Origin: Lysobacter panacisoli
GTDB lineage: Bacteria; Pseudomonadota; Gammaproteobacteria; Xanthomonadales; Xanthomonadaceae
Reading direction: 5' to 3'
Assembly: GCF_009765165.1 (NCBI RefSeq)
Contig: NZ_VLNU01000001.1
Span: 2,097,001 to 2,161,000, forward strand
Length of the DNA stretch: 64,000 bases
Below are positions 38,593 through 47,252 of the stretch, piece by piece (the first letter of the stretch is position 1; each line of letters opens with the position of its first letter). Below the pieces are notes generated by a model. That model was not told the origin of the DNA and did not search any database. It saw nothing but the letters and a program-made list of their open reading frames with translations. The position numbers and the translations under genes are program-made.

Positions 38593-38775
38593 ACCCCTCT
38601 CCCTGGCCGACTTCGTCGGCCTGTCCCTCTCCCGCAAGGGGAGAGGGGAGCGCATGTTCACGCCGAAGGTGTGTTCTGCTGCTTCTGTTGCTTCTGTTGC
38701 TTCTGTTGTTGCTGTTGTTGCTGTTCCCTTCTCCCCTCGCGGGAGAAGGTGCCCCGAAGGGGCGGAAGAGGGGGC
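38593..38775. repeat. Type A repeats and a CTTCTGTTG microsatellite
   Basis: Two type A palindromes (38593-38651 and 38726-38775) flank a simple-sequence tract at about 38674-38727. The tract is made of CTTCTGTTG-like nonamers degenerating into GTTGCTGTT. It lies between the cheB stop and the MCP-like gene's promoter. The tandem-tract-between-palindromes layout is the same as at the GGTGA array. Confidence 0.85.
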
Positions 38776-38778
38776 GCC

Positions 38779-39849
38779 TCAATCGTGCGCCGTGCCCGCC
38801 AGCAACCGCTGCGCGACCTGCGACAACGGCACCGTGTCCTGTGCCGCACCGAGTGCGACCGCCGCGCCCGGCATGCCCCACACGACGCTGCTGGCCTCGT
38901 CCTGCGCGATCGTCGCCGCGCCGGCCTTGCGCAATGCGAGCAGCCCGCGCGCGCCGTCGTCGCCCATGCCGGTCAGCAGCGCCGCGCTGGCGTTGCCGCC
39001 GACGTGTTCGGCGACCGATTCGAACAGCGCGTCCACGCTGGGACGATGGCGGCGGATCGGATCGTCGTCGCCGAGCCGGCAATGCCAGCGCGCACCGCTG
39101 CGGTACACGCGCAGGTGGCGACCGCCCGGAGCGACGTAGGCGTGGCCGGGCAACAGCTCCTGGTCGCGCTCCACGTGCACCACGGTCATGCGGCTGTGGC
39201 GGTCGAGGCGATCGGCGAACGGCGCGCTGAACGCGCCCGGGATGTGCTGCGCGATCACCGTTGCCGGTGCATCGGCGGGCATCTGCGCCAGCACTTCGCG
39301 GATCGCCTCGGTGCCGCCGGTGGATGCGCCGATCGCGATCAACCGGTGCGTCGTGCGGTAGGCGACGGCCGGCGCGTTCGCGGCGATCTCGCCGATGCGT
39401 TCCGGTTTGTGCGCGACCACACGCGCCTTCGCTGCCTGCTTGATCTTCTCGACCAGCAGGCCGGCGTATTCGGTCAGCCCGCGCGCGACGTCGAGCTTGG
39501 GCTTGGCGATGAAATCCACCGCGCCCAGCGAGAGCGCGTCGAGCGTGACCTGCGCGCCGCGCTCGGTCAGCGTGGACACCATCACCACCGGCATCGGCCG
39601 CAGGCGCATAAGGTTGCGCAGGAAGGTCAGGCCGTCCATGCGCGGCATCTCGACGTCGAGGGTCAGCACGTCGGGATTGAGCTGCTTGATCTTGTCGCGG
39701 GCGATGTACGGATCGGCGGCGGCGCCGACGACCTCGATGCCGGGGTCCTCTTCCAGCAGCTGCGTCATCAGCTGGCGCACCAGCGCCGAATCGTCCACCA
39801 CCAGGACCTTGATGCGATGCTGCCTGGCGATCTTCGGTAACGCGTTCAT
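38779..39849 (-). CDS. cheB: CheB methylesterase/glutaminase response regulator
   Basis: 356 residues. The receiver domain has [11 protein letters not shown] and the phospho-accepting Asp65 in [12 protein letters not shown]. The C-terminal esterase domain carries the catalytic serine in [12 protein letters not shown], histidine in IAQHIPGAF and aspartate in [12 protein letters not shown]. It removes methyl groups from, or deamidates, chemoreceptors. Its ATG shares a base with the cheD stop. It is the last gene of cheR-cheD-cheB. Confidence 0.97.
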   Translation of the reverse strand: MNALPKIARQHRIKVLVVDDSALVRQLMTQLLEEDPGIEVVGAAADPYIARDKIKQLNPDVLTLDVEMPRMDGLTFLRNLMRLRPMPVVMVSTLTERGAQVTLDALSLGAVDFIAKPKLDVARGLTEYAGLLVEKIKQAAKARVVAHKPERIGEIAANAPAVAYRTTHRLIAIGASTGGTEAIREVLAQMPADAPATVIAQHIPGAFSAPFADRLDRHSRMTVVHVERDQELLPGHAYVAPGGRHLRVYRSGARWHCRLGDDDPIRRHRPSVDALFESVAEHVGGNASAALLTGMGDDGARGLLALRKAGAATIAQDEASSVVWGMPGAAVALGAAQDTVPLSQVAQRLLAGTAHD

Positions 39850-40451
39850 CAGAACAGTTCCACGCTGCCGCTCGCCGGCTCTTTCGCCAGGCGTCCGTAG
39901 TAGGCGCGCTCGGCGTCGACGATGACGTCGTTGCGCGCCGACGGCAGGCGCTTCACCAGCGTGCGTCCGGTCTGGGCGAAGAAGCACACCTTGCGCGGGT
40001 GGATATCGCCCAGGTCCTGCGCGACGACCGGGATGCGTTCGGCCGCGAGGTAGTCGAGCACGAAGCAGGCGTTGCGCGTGCCGATCGGATCGCTGTAGAA
40101 GCCGCTGAGAACGTTGCCGCCGCCGAATACCTTGGCCTGCAGGCGCGAGCGTCGAGCGCCGCGCTTGAGCAGATCGTTGATCAGCAGTTCCATCGCGTGC
40201 GCGCCGTAGCGCGAGGACACCGCCTCGGCGTCGCCGCCGGGCAGCATGAAGTGGTTCATGCCGCCGACCGCGAGCAACGGGTCGTACAGGCACGCGGCGA
40301 CGCACGAGCCGAGCAGCGTGACCAGCGCGATCGGCCGATCGGTGACGCGGTAGTCGGCCGGCAGCAGCTTGATCGCCTCGGTCTGCAGCACCGGGTCGTA
40401 GTAACTGCCGGGCTCGACGGGTGGTCTGGCGAGGGAAGTGGCGGCGGTCAT
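39849..40451 (-). CDS. cheD: CheD chemoreceptor glutamine deamidase
   Basis: 200 residues. The catalytic cysteine is in [13 protein letters not shown] and the histidine in [22 protein letters not shown] ([14 protein letters not shown]) follows. CheD deamidates receptor glutamines and in some species binds CheC. The C-terminus ends [10 protein letters not shown], sharing GSVELF with the MCP-like protein encoded 1.4 kb downstream. It overlaps cheR by four bases and cheB by one base. Confidence 0.96.
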   Translation of the reverse strand: MTAATSLARPPVEPGSYYDPVLQTEAIKLLPADYRVTDRPIALVTLLGSCVAACLYDPLLAVGGMNHFMLPGGDAEAVSSRYGAHAMELLINDLLKRGARRSRLQAKVFGGGNVLSGFYSDPIGTRNACFVLDYLAAERIPVVAQDLGDIHPRKVCFFAQTGRTLVKRLPSARNDVIVDAERAYYGRLAKEPASGSVELF

Positions 40452-41293
40452 CGGCGCAGTCCTGCGGCGGGGCGGTAGGTCGTTCGGCCGCAGGGAGTGA
40501 TCAGGTCATGGGCATGACCGAAGCTTTCCGAGTGTCCGGCGAAGAGGAGGCCGTCGGGTGCGATCAGCGGTGCGATCCGCTGCAGCACCTGGTACTGCGT
40601 GGCCTTGTCGAAATAGATCATCACGTTGCGGCAGAACACCGCATCGAACCCGCCGCGCAGGCCGTAGTCGTCGGCCAGCAGGTTGAGCGGGCGGAACTCG
40701 ATCAGCGCCTGAAGTTCCGGCTTGACCCGGCACAGGCCGTTGTTGGCGCCGCTGCCGCGCTGGAAGAACTGGCGCCGCCGCTGCAGCGACAGGGTGTTGA
40801 TGCGTTCCACCGGATACACCCCGCGCGCGCCGGTCTGCAGCACGTTGGTGTCGATGTCGGTGGCGAGGATGCGTACCGGCGGCGTCATCGTGCCGTACGC
40901 CTCGCAGGCGGTGATCGCGAGCGAATAGGGCTCCTCGCCGGTCGAGGCGGCGTTGCACCAGATCGTCTGCGGCTTCGCACCGCGCGAACGCAGGTGGCTG
41001 GCGAGGATGTCGAAGTGGTGCGATTCGCGGAAGAACGACGTGAGGTTGGTCGTGAGCGCGTTGACGAAACCCTGCAGCTCTTCGTCGGGCTCGGCCTCGA
41101 CGAGGTCGAGGTAATCGCCGAAGCGGTCCATGCCCAATGCCCGCACGCGTCGCGCCAGGCGGCTGTAGACCATGTCGCGCTTGTGCGGGTGCAGGTGGAT
41201 GCCGGCACGGTCGCGGATCATGCGGCAGACGCGGCGGAAGTCGCGTTCGTCGAAGGTGAATTCGCGTTCGTCTTGGCTGCGCGAGGGACGCAT
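40448..41293 (-). CDS. cheR: CheR chemoreceptor methyltransferase
   Basis: 281 residues from the ATG at 41293. The N-terminal helical domain contains [21 protein letters not shown]. The SAM-binding domain contains [39 protein letters not shown] and [15 protein letters not shown]. CheR methylates chemoreceptor glutamates with SAM. Two chemoreceptors in the window end in DWQEF, a likely CheR-tethering pentapeptide, and one of these is directly upstream. A type B repeat lies in the 181-base gap before it. Confidence 0.97.
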   Translation of the reverse strand: MRPSRSQDEREFTFDERDFRRVCRMIRDRAGIHLHPHKRDMVYSRLARRVRALGMDRFGDYLDLVEAEPDEELQGFVNALTTNLTSFFRESHHFDILASHLRSRGAKPQTIWCNAASTGEEPYSLAITACEAYGTMTPPVRILATDIDTNVLQTGARGVYPVERINTLSLQRRRQFFQRGSGANNGLCRVKPELQALIEFRPLNLLADDYGLRGGFDAVFCRNVMIYFDKATQYQVLQRIAPLIAPDGLLFAGHSESFGHAHDLITPCGRTTYRPAAGLRR

Positions 41294-41317
41294 GGGGGGC
41301 TCGGAAGTATCGCGTTC

Positions 41318-41412
41318 GTAGCCCGGGCAAGCGAAGCGCACCCGGGGCGTTTGCATCGTTGGAACCGGGCGGTGAAGAACCCGGGTGCGGCCACCGGCCT
41401 TACCCGGGCTAC
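41318..41412. repeat. Type B palindromic repeat, copy 2
   Basis: GTAGCCCGGGCAAGCGAAGC and GCACCCGGGG, then the inverted partner ACCCGGGTGCGGCC and TTACCCGGGCTAC. It sits between the chemoreceptor and cheR. Confidence 0.85.
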
Positions 41413-41434
41413 ATGTGTTGCGGTTGCGCCAGCT

Positions 41435-41459
41435 CCCTCCCCTGCGTGCAGGGGAGGGG
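41435..41459 (-). terminator. Hairpin after the WQEF chemoreceptor
   Basis: CCCTCCCCTGC and GCAGGGGAGGG form an 11-bp stem 16 bases downstream of the chemoreceptor stop. No T tract follows, so it is a terminator-like or processing hairpin. A looser relative is at 28380-28404. Confidence 0.5.
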
Positions 41460-41474
41460 ATCACGTCGTTACTT

Positions 41475-44144
41475 TCAGAACTCCTGCCAATCCGGCTCGG
41501 CGCTGTTGGCGGCGGCGGTCGCGCGGACCTTGCGCGTCGTCGCGGCCTTGGCGACCGGTGCGGCCGGCTTGGCCTTGCCCGGCTTGCCGGCGGCCATTTC
41601 GACCACCGTCGCCTGCGTGCGCGTGGACTGCGCGGCGTGGGCGAGACGGAACACCGCGACCGTGTGCACCAGCTGTTCGGACTGCTGTTCCAGGCTGCGC
41701 GCGGCGGCCGATGCCTGCTCGACGAGTGCGGCGTTCTGCTGCGTGCCCTCGTCCATCTGGGTGATGGCGTTGTTGACCTGCTCGATGCCCGAGCTCTGTT
41801 CCTGCGACGCCGCGGAGATGTCGGCGATGATGTCGGTGACCTTCTTCACGCTGGTCACGATTTCGTCCATCGTGCGACCTGCGTGACCGACCAGCACGCT
41901 GCCTTCCTCGACCTTGGTCATCGAGTCGGTGATCAGCTGCTTGATCTCCTTGGCGGCATTGGCCGAACGCTGTGCGAGCGAGCGCACTTCCGCGGCGACC
42001 ACCGCGAAGCCGCGGCCCTGCTCGCCTGCGCGCGCGGCTTCGACCGCGGCGTTCAGCGCCAGGATGTTGGTCTGGAAGGCGATGCCGTCGATCACGCCGA
42101 TGATGTCGCCGATCTTCTTCGACGAAGTGGTGATCGCGGTCATCGTCTGCACGACTTCGCCCACCACCGTGCCGCCCTGGCCGGCGACTTCGGCCGCGCT
42201 CTGCGCGAGCTGGTTGGCCTGGCGCGCGTTGTCGGCGTTCTGGCGGACCGTGCTGGTCAGCTCTTCCATCGACGAGGCGGTTTCTTCCAGCGATGCGGCC
42301 TGCTGCTCGGTGCGCTGCGACAGGTCGTTGTTGCCGGCGGCGATCTCGGCGGCGGCGCTGCTGATCGCGTCGGAACCCTGGCGGATCTGGCCGACGATCT
42401 GCGCGAGCTGCTCGACGGTGCGGTTGGCGTCGTGCGAGAGACGCCCGAACTGGCCGGGCAGTTCGACTTCGACGCGACGGTTGAGATCGCCGTCGGCGAC
42501 GGCCGCCAGCAACGAACCCACTTCGTGCAGGCCTTCCTCGGCGGTGGCCATCAGCTGGTTCAACGACTGCACGACGTCGCGGTACACGAACTCGAAGCGC
42601 GCAGCGTCGCCACGGCGGCTGAAGTCGCCGGCGACGGCGGCATCGACCAGCGTCTTGATCTCGGCGTTGATCGCCTGCATGCCGTGCTTGACCGAATCGA
42701 CCGAGTCGGTGATGCGCGCCTTCTGGCCCGGCAGGCGGTCCATGTCCATCGACAGGTCGCCGCGCGCGTAGGCTGCGACGATCTCCATCGCACGCGTGTT
42801 CACCTGGATGTGCGAATCGACCAGCGTGTTCACCTCACCGGCCATCTGGCCGTACGCGCCCGGGAAGTCCTCGCTGCGCAGGCGGCGATCGATCTCGCCG
42901 GCCTGGTGCGATTCGAACAGGTCGCGCTGTGCACCGGCGAAACCGCGCAGCGTGTTGATGGCGCGTTCCAGGCCACGCGCGATGTCGCGCACTTCGTCGC
43001 GGCTGTTCACGCGCACCGCGTCCGGGAACTCGCCGCGGGCGAGCAGCTCGGATGCGTTCTGCACTTCGCGCAGCGAGTTGCGCGTGCTGCGGCTGAAGCC
43101 GAGGAACAGATAGGCGGCGATCAGCAACAGCAGCGTGCACGCGCCCAGCGTCAGCGCGGTGCGCTGCTGCAGGCGTGCGATTTCGGCGCTGGCGGCGTCG
43201 TCGAGCGAGGCGTTGGCGGCCGACATCGCGGCGGCCAGGGCCATGCGGGTGGCTTCCACGCGCGCGGCCATGATCTTCACCGGCAGCACCGGCGTTTCCG
43301 CATCGAGCACATGCTTCTGGATGTCTTCGTTCTGCTTGGCCACGGCATCGAGCGCCTTGCGGAACGGCTTGCCGATGGTGTCGGTGAGCGCCGGCATTTC
43401 TTCCTCGGCGTCCTTCAGCTCGACTTCCGAACGCGTGCGCACGTAGTCCTGCATGTTCCGCGACACGGCCAGGCCAGTGCGATCGTCGACCCAGATCGCG
43501 CCGTCGCCGAGCACGCGCAGCACGGTGGCGCTCTGCTGGGCGGTGTACTCGGCCAGCGTCGGCACCCACACGGTCGCGGTGCGGCCCATGTACAGCACCG
43601 GCGCGTTCTGCGCCTGCGCCAGACCGGTTTCGTCGGCGATCAGGCTGTGGATGTCGCCGAGCTTGCGCACGGCGGCCAGGTGGTCGGCGGATGCGGCGGC
43701 CGAGTCGGCATGGTCGCCGGTGGCCTTGGCCCACGCGGTGCGCGCTTCCTGCAGCGCGCCGGCCACGGTGGAGTCGGGGAGCTGGCCGCGCTGCCATGCG
43801 GCGAGGCCGTCGAGTTCGCGGCCGACCTGCGCGGCGGACTGTTCCAGCGCCTGCGCGCCGATCTCATCCTTGGCGAACTTGCGCACCACCAGCTGCTCGT
43901 GCTGCTGCATGCCCAGCATCGCGCGGTGCAGGTGGCCCAGGCCGACCACGGCGGCGCGCTGGCTGCGCGCGGCGTCGATCTCGGCGTTGGAGCGGACGAC
44001 CAGGATGCCCGCGAGCACGCCGCAGGTCAGCATGAAGGCGGCGCCGATCACCATCGCCTTCTGGTTGAAGCGCAGCTGCGACATCAACTGCGTGGCCGGA
44101 CCCAGGATGCGGTCGAGCAGGGTGGAAGTTGAGCGGGTGGACAT
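41475..44144 (-). CDS. Methyl-accepting chemotaxis protein with long ligand domain and WQEF tail
   Basis: 889 residues. The first membrane helix is at about residues 30-50 and the second near residue 335 ([18 protein letters not shown]), giving a periplasmic domain of about 280 mostly helical residues. Two or three HAMP-like linkers precede the signalling domain with [26 protein letters not shown] at the tip. The C-terminus EPDWQEF fits the CheR/CheB tethering pentapeptide. A sigma-28-like promoter precedes the gene. A lysine/proline/alanine-rich flexible arm (about residues 855-880) holds the pentapeptide. Confidence 0.95.
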   Translation of the reverse strand: MSTRSTSTLLDRILGPATQLMSQLRFNQKAMVIGAAFMLTCGVLAGILVVRSNAEIDAARSQRAAVVGLGHLHRAMLGMQQHEQLVVRKFAKDEIGAQALEQSAAQVGRELDGLAAWQRGQLPDSTVAGALQEARTAWAKATGDHADSAAASADHLAAVRKLGDIHSLIADETGLAQAQNAPVLYMGRTATVWVPTLAEYTAQQSATVLRVLGDGAIWVDDRTGLAVSRNMQDYVRTRSEVELKDAEEEMPALTDTIGKPFRKALDAVAKQNEDIQKHVLDAETPVLPVKIMAARVEATRMALAAAMSAANASLDDAASAEIARLQQRTALTLGACTLLLLIAAYLFLGFSRSTRNSLREVQNASELLARGEFPDAVRVNSRDEVRDIARGLERAINTLRGFAGAQRDLFESHQAGEIDRRLRSEDFPGAYGQMAGEVNTLVDSHIQVNTRAMEIVAAYARGDLSMDMDRLPGQKARITDSVDSVKHGMQAINAEIKTLVDAAVAGDFSRRGDAARFEFVYRDVVQSLNQLMATAEEGLHEVGSLLAAVADGDLNRRVEVELPGQFGRLSHDANRTVEQLAQIVGQIRQGSDAISSAAAEIAAGNNDLSQRTEQQAASLEETASSMEELTSTVRQNADNARQANQLAQSAAEVAGQGGTVVGEVVQTMTAITTSSKKIGDIIGVIDGIAFQTNILALNAAVEAARAGEQGRGFAVVAAEVRSLAQRSANAAKEIKQLITDSMTKVEEGSVLVGHAGRTMDEIVTSVKKVTDIIADISAASQEQSSGIEQVNNAITQMDEGTQQNAALVEQASAAARSLEQQSEQLVHTVAVFRLAHAAQSTRTQATVVEMAAGKPGKAKPAAPVAKAATTRKVRATAAANSAEPDWQEF

Positions 44145-44189
44145 GGTGCCTCTCGGTGCGAACTGACCCGTCGCGGGTCGACATCCGCG

Positions 44190-44216
44190 GCATCGGCCCG
44201 GGGCGCCGAAACTTTA
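44190..44216 (-). promoter_or_regulatory. Sigma-28 (FliA) promoter of the WQEF chemoreceptor
   Basis: On the - strand, TAAA (44213-44216), 15 bases, then GCCGATGC (44190-44197), against the consensus TAAA-N15-GCCGATAA. It lies 46 bases before the ATG. Confidence 0.82.
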
Positions 44217-44219
44217 GGT

Positions 44220-44507
44220 TGAGGCAGCTCGCTTACGCGGCATGCCGCGTGAGCTGCCGCAAGCCCGGCCAGGGATGGCCGGGCCGGGCGATCCGAAGGC
44301 GGGAGGTCGCGCCAGGGGTGGCGTCGTGTCGCTTTCCGGCAGTCGGGCTCCCGGGTGCGCTGCGCTTACCCGGGCTCGTCGTTTTTCCTTCTCCCCTTGT
44401 GGGAGACGGTGCCCGAAGGGCGGAAGAGGGGTCGCGCGAAGCGCGCTGCCGTCCACCCCTCTCCCTGGCGCTTCGCGCCTGTCCCTCTCCCACAAGGGGA
44501 GAGGGAC
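44220..44507. repeat. Composite repeat block (types C, B and A)
   Basis: The 462-base gap between the chemoreceptor and the TonB-domain gene holds, in order, the sigma-28-like promoter, a type C unit (44220-44335, GGCCAGGGATGGCCGGGC core), a half type B unit (44345-44380) and a type A block (44386-44507). No gene is seen here. Confidence 0.82.
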
Positions 44508-44606
44508 CAGCGGGGCCGGTCATCTTCGATTTTTCGAGTCCTAAAGAATCCGCTTCCGCGGCCGATGTCCGGGGTGTCGCCCGACACCAGTCCCCAAGGA
44601 GTTCCC

Positions 44607-44918
44607 ATGCGCCATTCCTTCATCCTTGCCGCCGGCCTCGCCGCGCTGGCCCTGTCTTTCGCTGCCCCGGCCTCGGCCGACCTCAGGCCGACCAAGCGCG
44701 TCGAGCCGCAGTACCCGCCGGAAGCCGCCCGTTCGGGCACCCAGGGCTTCGTGGAAGTCGAGTTCGTCGTGGACGAAGGCGGCAAGGTCGCCAGCGTCTC
44801 GGTCGTGAACGCCAAGCCGGCCCGCGTGTTCGAGCAGTCGGCCGTGCGCGCCGTGAAGCAGTGGGAGTTCGCGCCGGGTGGTGGCAAGGGCAAGGTCCGT
44901 CTGGACTTCTCGCTGTAA
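44607..44918 (+). CDS. Small periplasmic TonB C-terminal domain protein
   Basis: 103 residues. A signal peptide ending PASA is followed by a TonB C-terminal domain: PQYPPEAARSGTQGFVEVEFVVDEGGKVASVSVV and AVRAVKQWEFAPG. There is no membrane anchor and no proline-rich spacer, so it is not a complete energy-transducing TonB. It may act as a soluble partner in the periplasm. AAGGAG lies five bases before the ATG. A strong hairpin follows the stop. Confidence 0.88.
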   Translation: MRHSFILAAGLAALALSFAAPASADLRPTKRVEPQYPPEAARSGTQGFVEVEFVVDEGGKVASVSVVNAKPARVFEQSAVRAVKQWEFAPGGGKGKVRLDFSL

Positions 44919-44940
44919 GCCACGCCGCCCGTGCGGTCCC

Positions 44941-44970
44941 GAAGAGCGCGCCGGCACCGGCGCGTTCTTC
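44941..44970 (+). terminator. Hairpin after the TonB-domain gene
   Basis: A 14-pair stem (one G-U pair) GAAGAGCGCGCCGG/CCGGCGCGTTCTTC with a two-base gap, followed by GTTTCG. It is a likely terminator with a weak U tract. Confidence 0.6.
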
Positions 44971-45019
44971 GTTTCGGGGCCGGCGAACGGTCGCCCTGCC
45001 CGCGTCAAAATATTGACCG

Positions 45020-45048
45020 TTGTCACGTTTGAAAGCCTCTGCTAACTT
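45020..45048 (+). promoter_or_regulatory. Candidate promoter of the envelope operon
   Basis: TTGTCA (45020-45025), 17 bases, then TAACTT (45043-45048) with an extended TGC in front. The 5' leader then holds a GCCTCCG/CGGAGGC hairpin (45064-45081) just before the ribosome site. Confidence 0.5.
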
Positions 45049-45093
45049 GCGGCCCCACAGGGGGCCTCCGACACCGGAGGCAGGGGAAAACAA

Positions 45094-45726
45094 GTGATTA
45101 CTTCTCAAGCGCGCCGCGTTTGCGCGGCGGTATGCGTGCTCGTCCTGGCGGTGGCTTCGGCGCATGCGCGCGACCGCAACCAGGGCGCCACCGACATCGA
45201 TCCGACCCAGAAGGGTCCGGTCTCCGGCCTGGGCATCGAAGGCCAGGACATCACCTCGATGGCCGACCGCATGGTCCGCGACATGCTCGGCAACGCCACG
45301 CTCGCCGGCCGCAGCAAGCCGCCGCGGATCATCGTGGACAGCGCGTACTTCACCAACGAAAGCACGCAGCGCATCAACAAGAACCTCATCACCGACCGCC
45401 TGCGCGTGGGTCTCAACCGCGCCAGCCAGGGCCGGATGGTGTTCATCGCGCGCCAGAACGCGGCGATGATCGAGGAAGAGCGCGCGCTCAAGCGCGAAGG
45501 CGTGACGGACGTCGGCACCACCGGCATGACCCGCGCGCAGGCCGGCGCGGACTACCGCCTGACCGGCAACATCGCCTCGACCGACGCGCGCGATCCCAAG
45601 ACCGGCCAGATGCAGCGCTTCACCCAGATCGTGTTCGAGATGGTCGACCTGGAGAGCGGGATCATCGAGTGGTCCAACAGCTACGAGATCGCCCGCACCG
45701 CCACGGACGACGTGATCTACCGCTGA
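45094..45726 (+). CDS. LpoB-like penicillin-binding protein activator
   Basis: 210 residues starting at GTG, with AGGGG nine bases upstream. An Ala-rich signal peptide ends ASAHA. The LpoB-type core reads PPRIIVDSAYFTNESTQRI, then FIARQNAAMIEEE, AGADYRLTGNIAST and DLESGIIEWSNSYEI. In E. coli, LpoB is an outer-membrane lipoprotein that switches on PBP1B. This protein has no lipobox, so it should be soluble in the periplasm, which is unusual. It heads a five-gene operon of exported proteins with a YcfL-like gene, as ycfL neighbours lpoB in E. coli. Confidence 0.85.
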   Translation: MITSQARRVCAAVCVLVLAVASAHARDRNQGATDIDPTQKGPVSGLGIEGQDITSMADRMVRDMLGNATLAGRSKPPRIIVDSAYFTNESTQRINKNLITDRLRVGLNRASQGRMVFIARQNAAMIEEERALKREGVTDVGTTGMTRAQAGADYRLTGNIASTDARDPKTGQMQRFTQIVFEMVDLESGIIEWSNSYEIARTATDDVIYR

Positions 45727-45777
45727 TCCACCGCCGATCCGCGTGGTCGGCGCACACAACAACAGGGGACAACCGGA

Positions 45778-45915
45778 ATGAAAACGAGCTGCCTGCGGCT
45801 GCTGTCGCTGTGCCTTGCGCTGTGCGTGTGTGCGTGCGCGTCGAAGACGCCGCGTCCCGTCGATCCCAACGCGCAGGTGCCGCCGCCGGCCGCCGCGTCC
45901 ACCGTGTCCCGCTGA
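45778..45915 (+). CDS. Small lipoprotein, 45 residues
   Basis: A short open frame MKTSCLRLLSLCLALCVCAC, then ASKTPRPVDPNAQVPPPAAA and STVSR. It has a positively charged start, a Leu/Cys-rich hydrophobic core and a lipobox-like VCAC (lipidated Cys probably at position 20). A proline/alanine-rich tail of about 25 residues remains after processing. GGGGAC lies eight bases upstream. It sits 51 bases after the LpoB-like gene and 13 bases before the YcfL-like gene, in the same operon. Function unknown. It is the only lipoprotein visible in this cluster. Confidence 0.72.
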   Translation: MKTSCLRLLSLCLALCVCACASKTPRPVDPNAQVPPPAAASTVSR

Positions 45916-45928
45916 GGAGATCGCGACG

Positions 45929-46405
45929 ATGCGCATGCAAGCGATGATCGCGCTGCTGGTCGCGGCGCCTTTCCTGGCCCAGCCGCTGTACGCGGCGGAG
46001 AACCAGGTGGTCAAGTGCAAGACCCGCCAGGCGCGCAAGTCCGCGCCGTACGCCGGTCCCGCGCTGGTGGCCAACGTGCCCAAGTCGATGACGCCGATCG
46101 ATCTGAACTCGGTGCAGTTCACTGACAAGGGACTCACGCGCCAGGTGCTGGTGGAGGGCCTGTTCGCGCGCCGTACCGAAACCGACACGGTGGAAGTCAC
46201 CGCACGCCTGATCAACTGCACCGGCGAGCCGCTGCAGGTGCAGGCTCGTTCGTCGTTCATGGACGCCGCGCAGGCGCCGACCGAGCCGACGTCGACCTGG
46301 TCGAAGGTGTTCATCCCGGCCTACGGCACCGGTATCTACCGCGAGCGCTCGATGGCACGCGATGACGTCAGCTACTACCTGATCGAACTCTCGTCGGCGC
46401 CCTGA
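45929..46405 (+). CDS. YcfL-like (DUF1425) periplasmic protein
   Basis: 158 residues. A signal peptide ends LYAA. The mature part shows LVEGLFARRTETDTVEVTARLINCTGEPLQVQAR with a beta-sandwich pattern and WSKVFIPAYGTGIYRE, resembling YcfL/DUF1425. E. coli ycfL lies next to lpoB. E. coli YcfL is a lipoprotein but this one lacks a lipobox. Its role is unknown; association with LpoB-type activators in several genera suggests a cell-wall function. An ATG six bases further in is an alternative start. Confidence 0.72.
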   Translation: MRMQAMIALLVAAPFLAQPLYAAENQVVKCKTRQARKSAPYAGPALVANVPKSMTPIDLNSVQFTDKGLTRQVLVEGLFARRTETDTVEVTARLINCTGEPLQVQARSSFMDAAQAPTEPTSTWSKVFIPAYGTGIYRERSMARDDVSYYLIELSSAP

Positions 46406-46422
46406 GCCGGAGGACTGCGAAC

Positions 46423-47250
46423 ATGGCCATGCGCTCCATCCTGCCGCTCGGCGGCGTCCTGCTGTGCGCGCTGGCGATACCGGCGCAGGCGCAGTACCGC
46501 GAAGGCATGCCCGAGGTGATGGCCGCGCCCGTCACCGCATCGGCCGATCCGGCCGCCGATACCGCCGCGTTCGGCGCTGCGTACCGCAAGGCCGGCAAGC
46601 CGCGCATGGCGGTGCTGTGGAACCGCGAACTCACCGACACGCTCTCGACCGGCCATGATCAGGTCGCGCAGCTGACCCAGGCCGGGCAGGGCGCAGCCGT
46701 CACTGCTGTCGGCGAGGAAGGCCGTTCGGTGGCGCAGGTGGCCGGTGCGTCGTCGGTGACGACGCTGCGCGTCGGCGAGCGCCAGGCTGAGCCGGATGCG
46801 CAGCGCAGCTCGCTCGCCGAGAACGAGGACTGGCCGCTGATGACCGCGTTCAACACGCGCCTGCGCAACGCCGGCGTGACGCTGGTCGATCGCAACGTCG
46901 CCATGCGCGGCAAGGCCGCCGCCGGTTCCGCCGCACAGCGCAAGGACGTGCAGACGCTGGAAACGCAGGCGCTGCGCGACAAGGCCGACCTGCTGGTCGA
47001 AGTGCTGCAGACGCCGGATGCGAAGGCGCCGTTCGGCGTGCTGTTCCGCGTCGAGGTGAAGCGCATTTCCTCCGGTGAACTTCTGGCCAGCCTGGTCAGC
47101 GACGGCAAGGGGGCCGAACGCGGCCCGGGCCGTTTCGTCGCCGGCGCCAAGGGCTTCGTGCGTGAGGCCGCGCCCGAACAGACCCTCGCCGAAGCCGGCG
47201 ACGTTGTCGCCGCCGCCACGCTGCGCGCGCTTGCCGCGTACTGGAACTGA
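46423..47250 (+). CDS. Uncharacterised exported protein in the envelope operon
   Basis: 275 residues. A signal peptide ends IPAQAQ. The mature protein begins with a low-complexity section, then RKAGKPRMAVLWNRELTDTL, a phrase resembling the first strand of LpoB/CsgG/FlgO-type domains. Further similar pieces are FNTRLRNAGVTLVDRNVAMR and LRDKADLLVEVLQTPD. I infer a second, diverged nucleotide-free LpoB/FlgO-like fold but cannot prove it. It starts 17 bases after the YcfL-like gene and ends 2 bases before the TPR gene. Confidence 0.62.
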   Translation: MAMRSILPLGGVLLCALAIPAQAQYREGMPEVMAAPVTASADPAADTAAFGAAYRKAGKPRMAVLWNRELTDTLSTGHDQVAQLTQAGQGAAVTAVGEEGRSVAQVAGASSVTTLRVGERQAEPDAQRSSLAENEDWPLMTAFNTRLRNAGVTLVDRNVAMRGKAAAGSAAQRKDVQTLETQALRDKADLLVEVLQTPDAKAPFGVLFRVEVKRISSGELLASLVSDGKGAERGPGRFVAGAKGFVREAAPEQTLAEAGDVVAAATLRALAAYWN

Positions 47251-47252
47251 AC

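Noticed and set aside
44607..44918. TonB-domain gene considered as a full TonB energy transducer
   Set aside because: At 103 residues it lacks the membrane anchor and the proline-rich spacer, and no exbBD genes are nearby.
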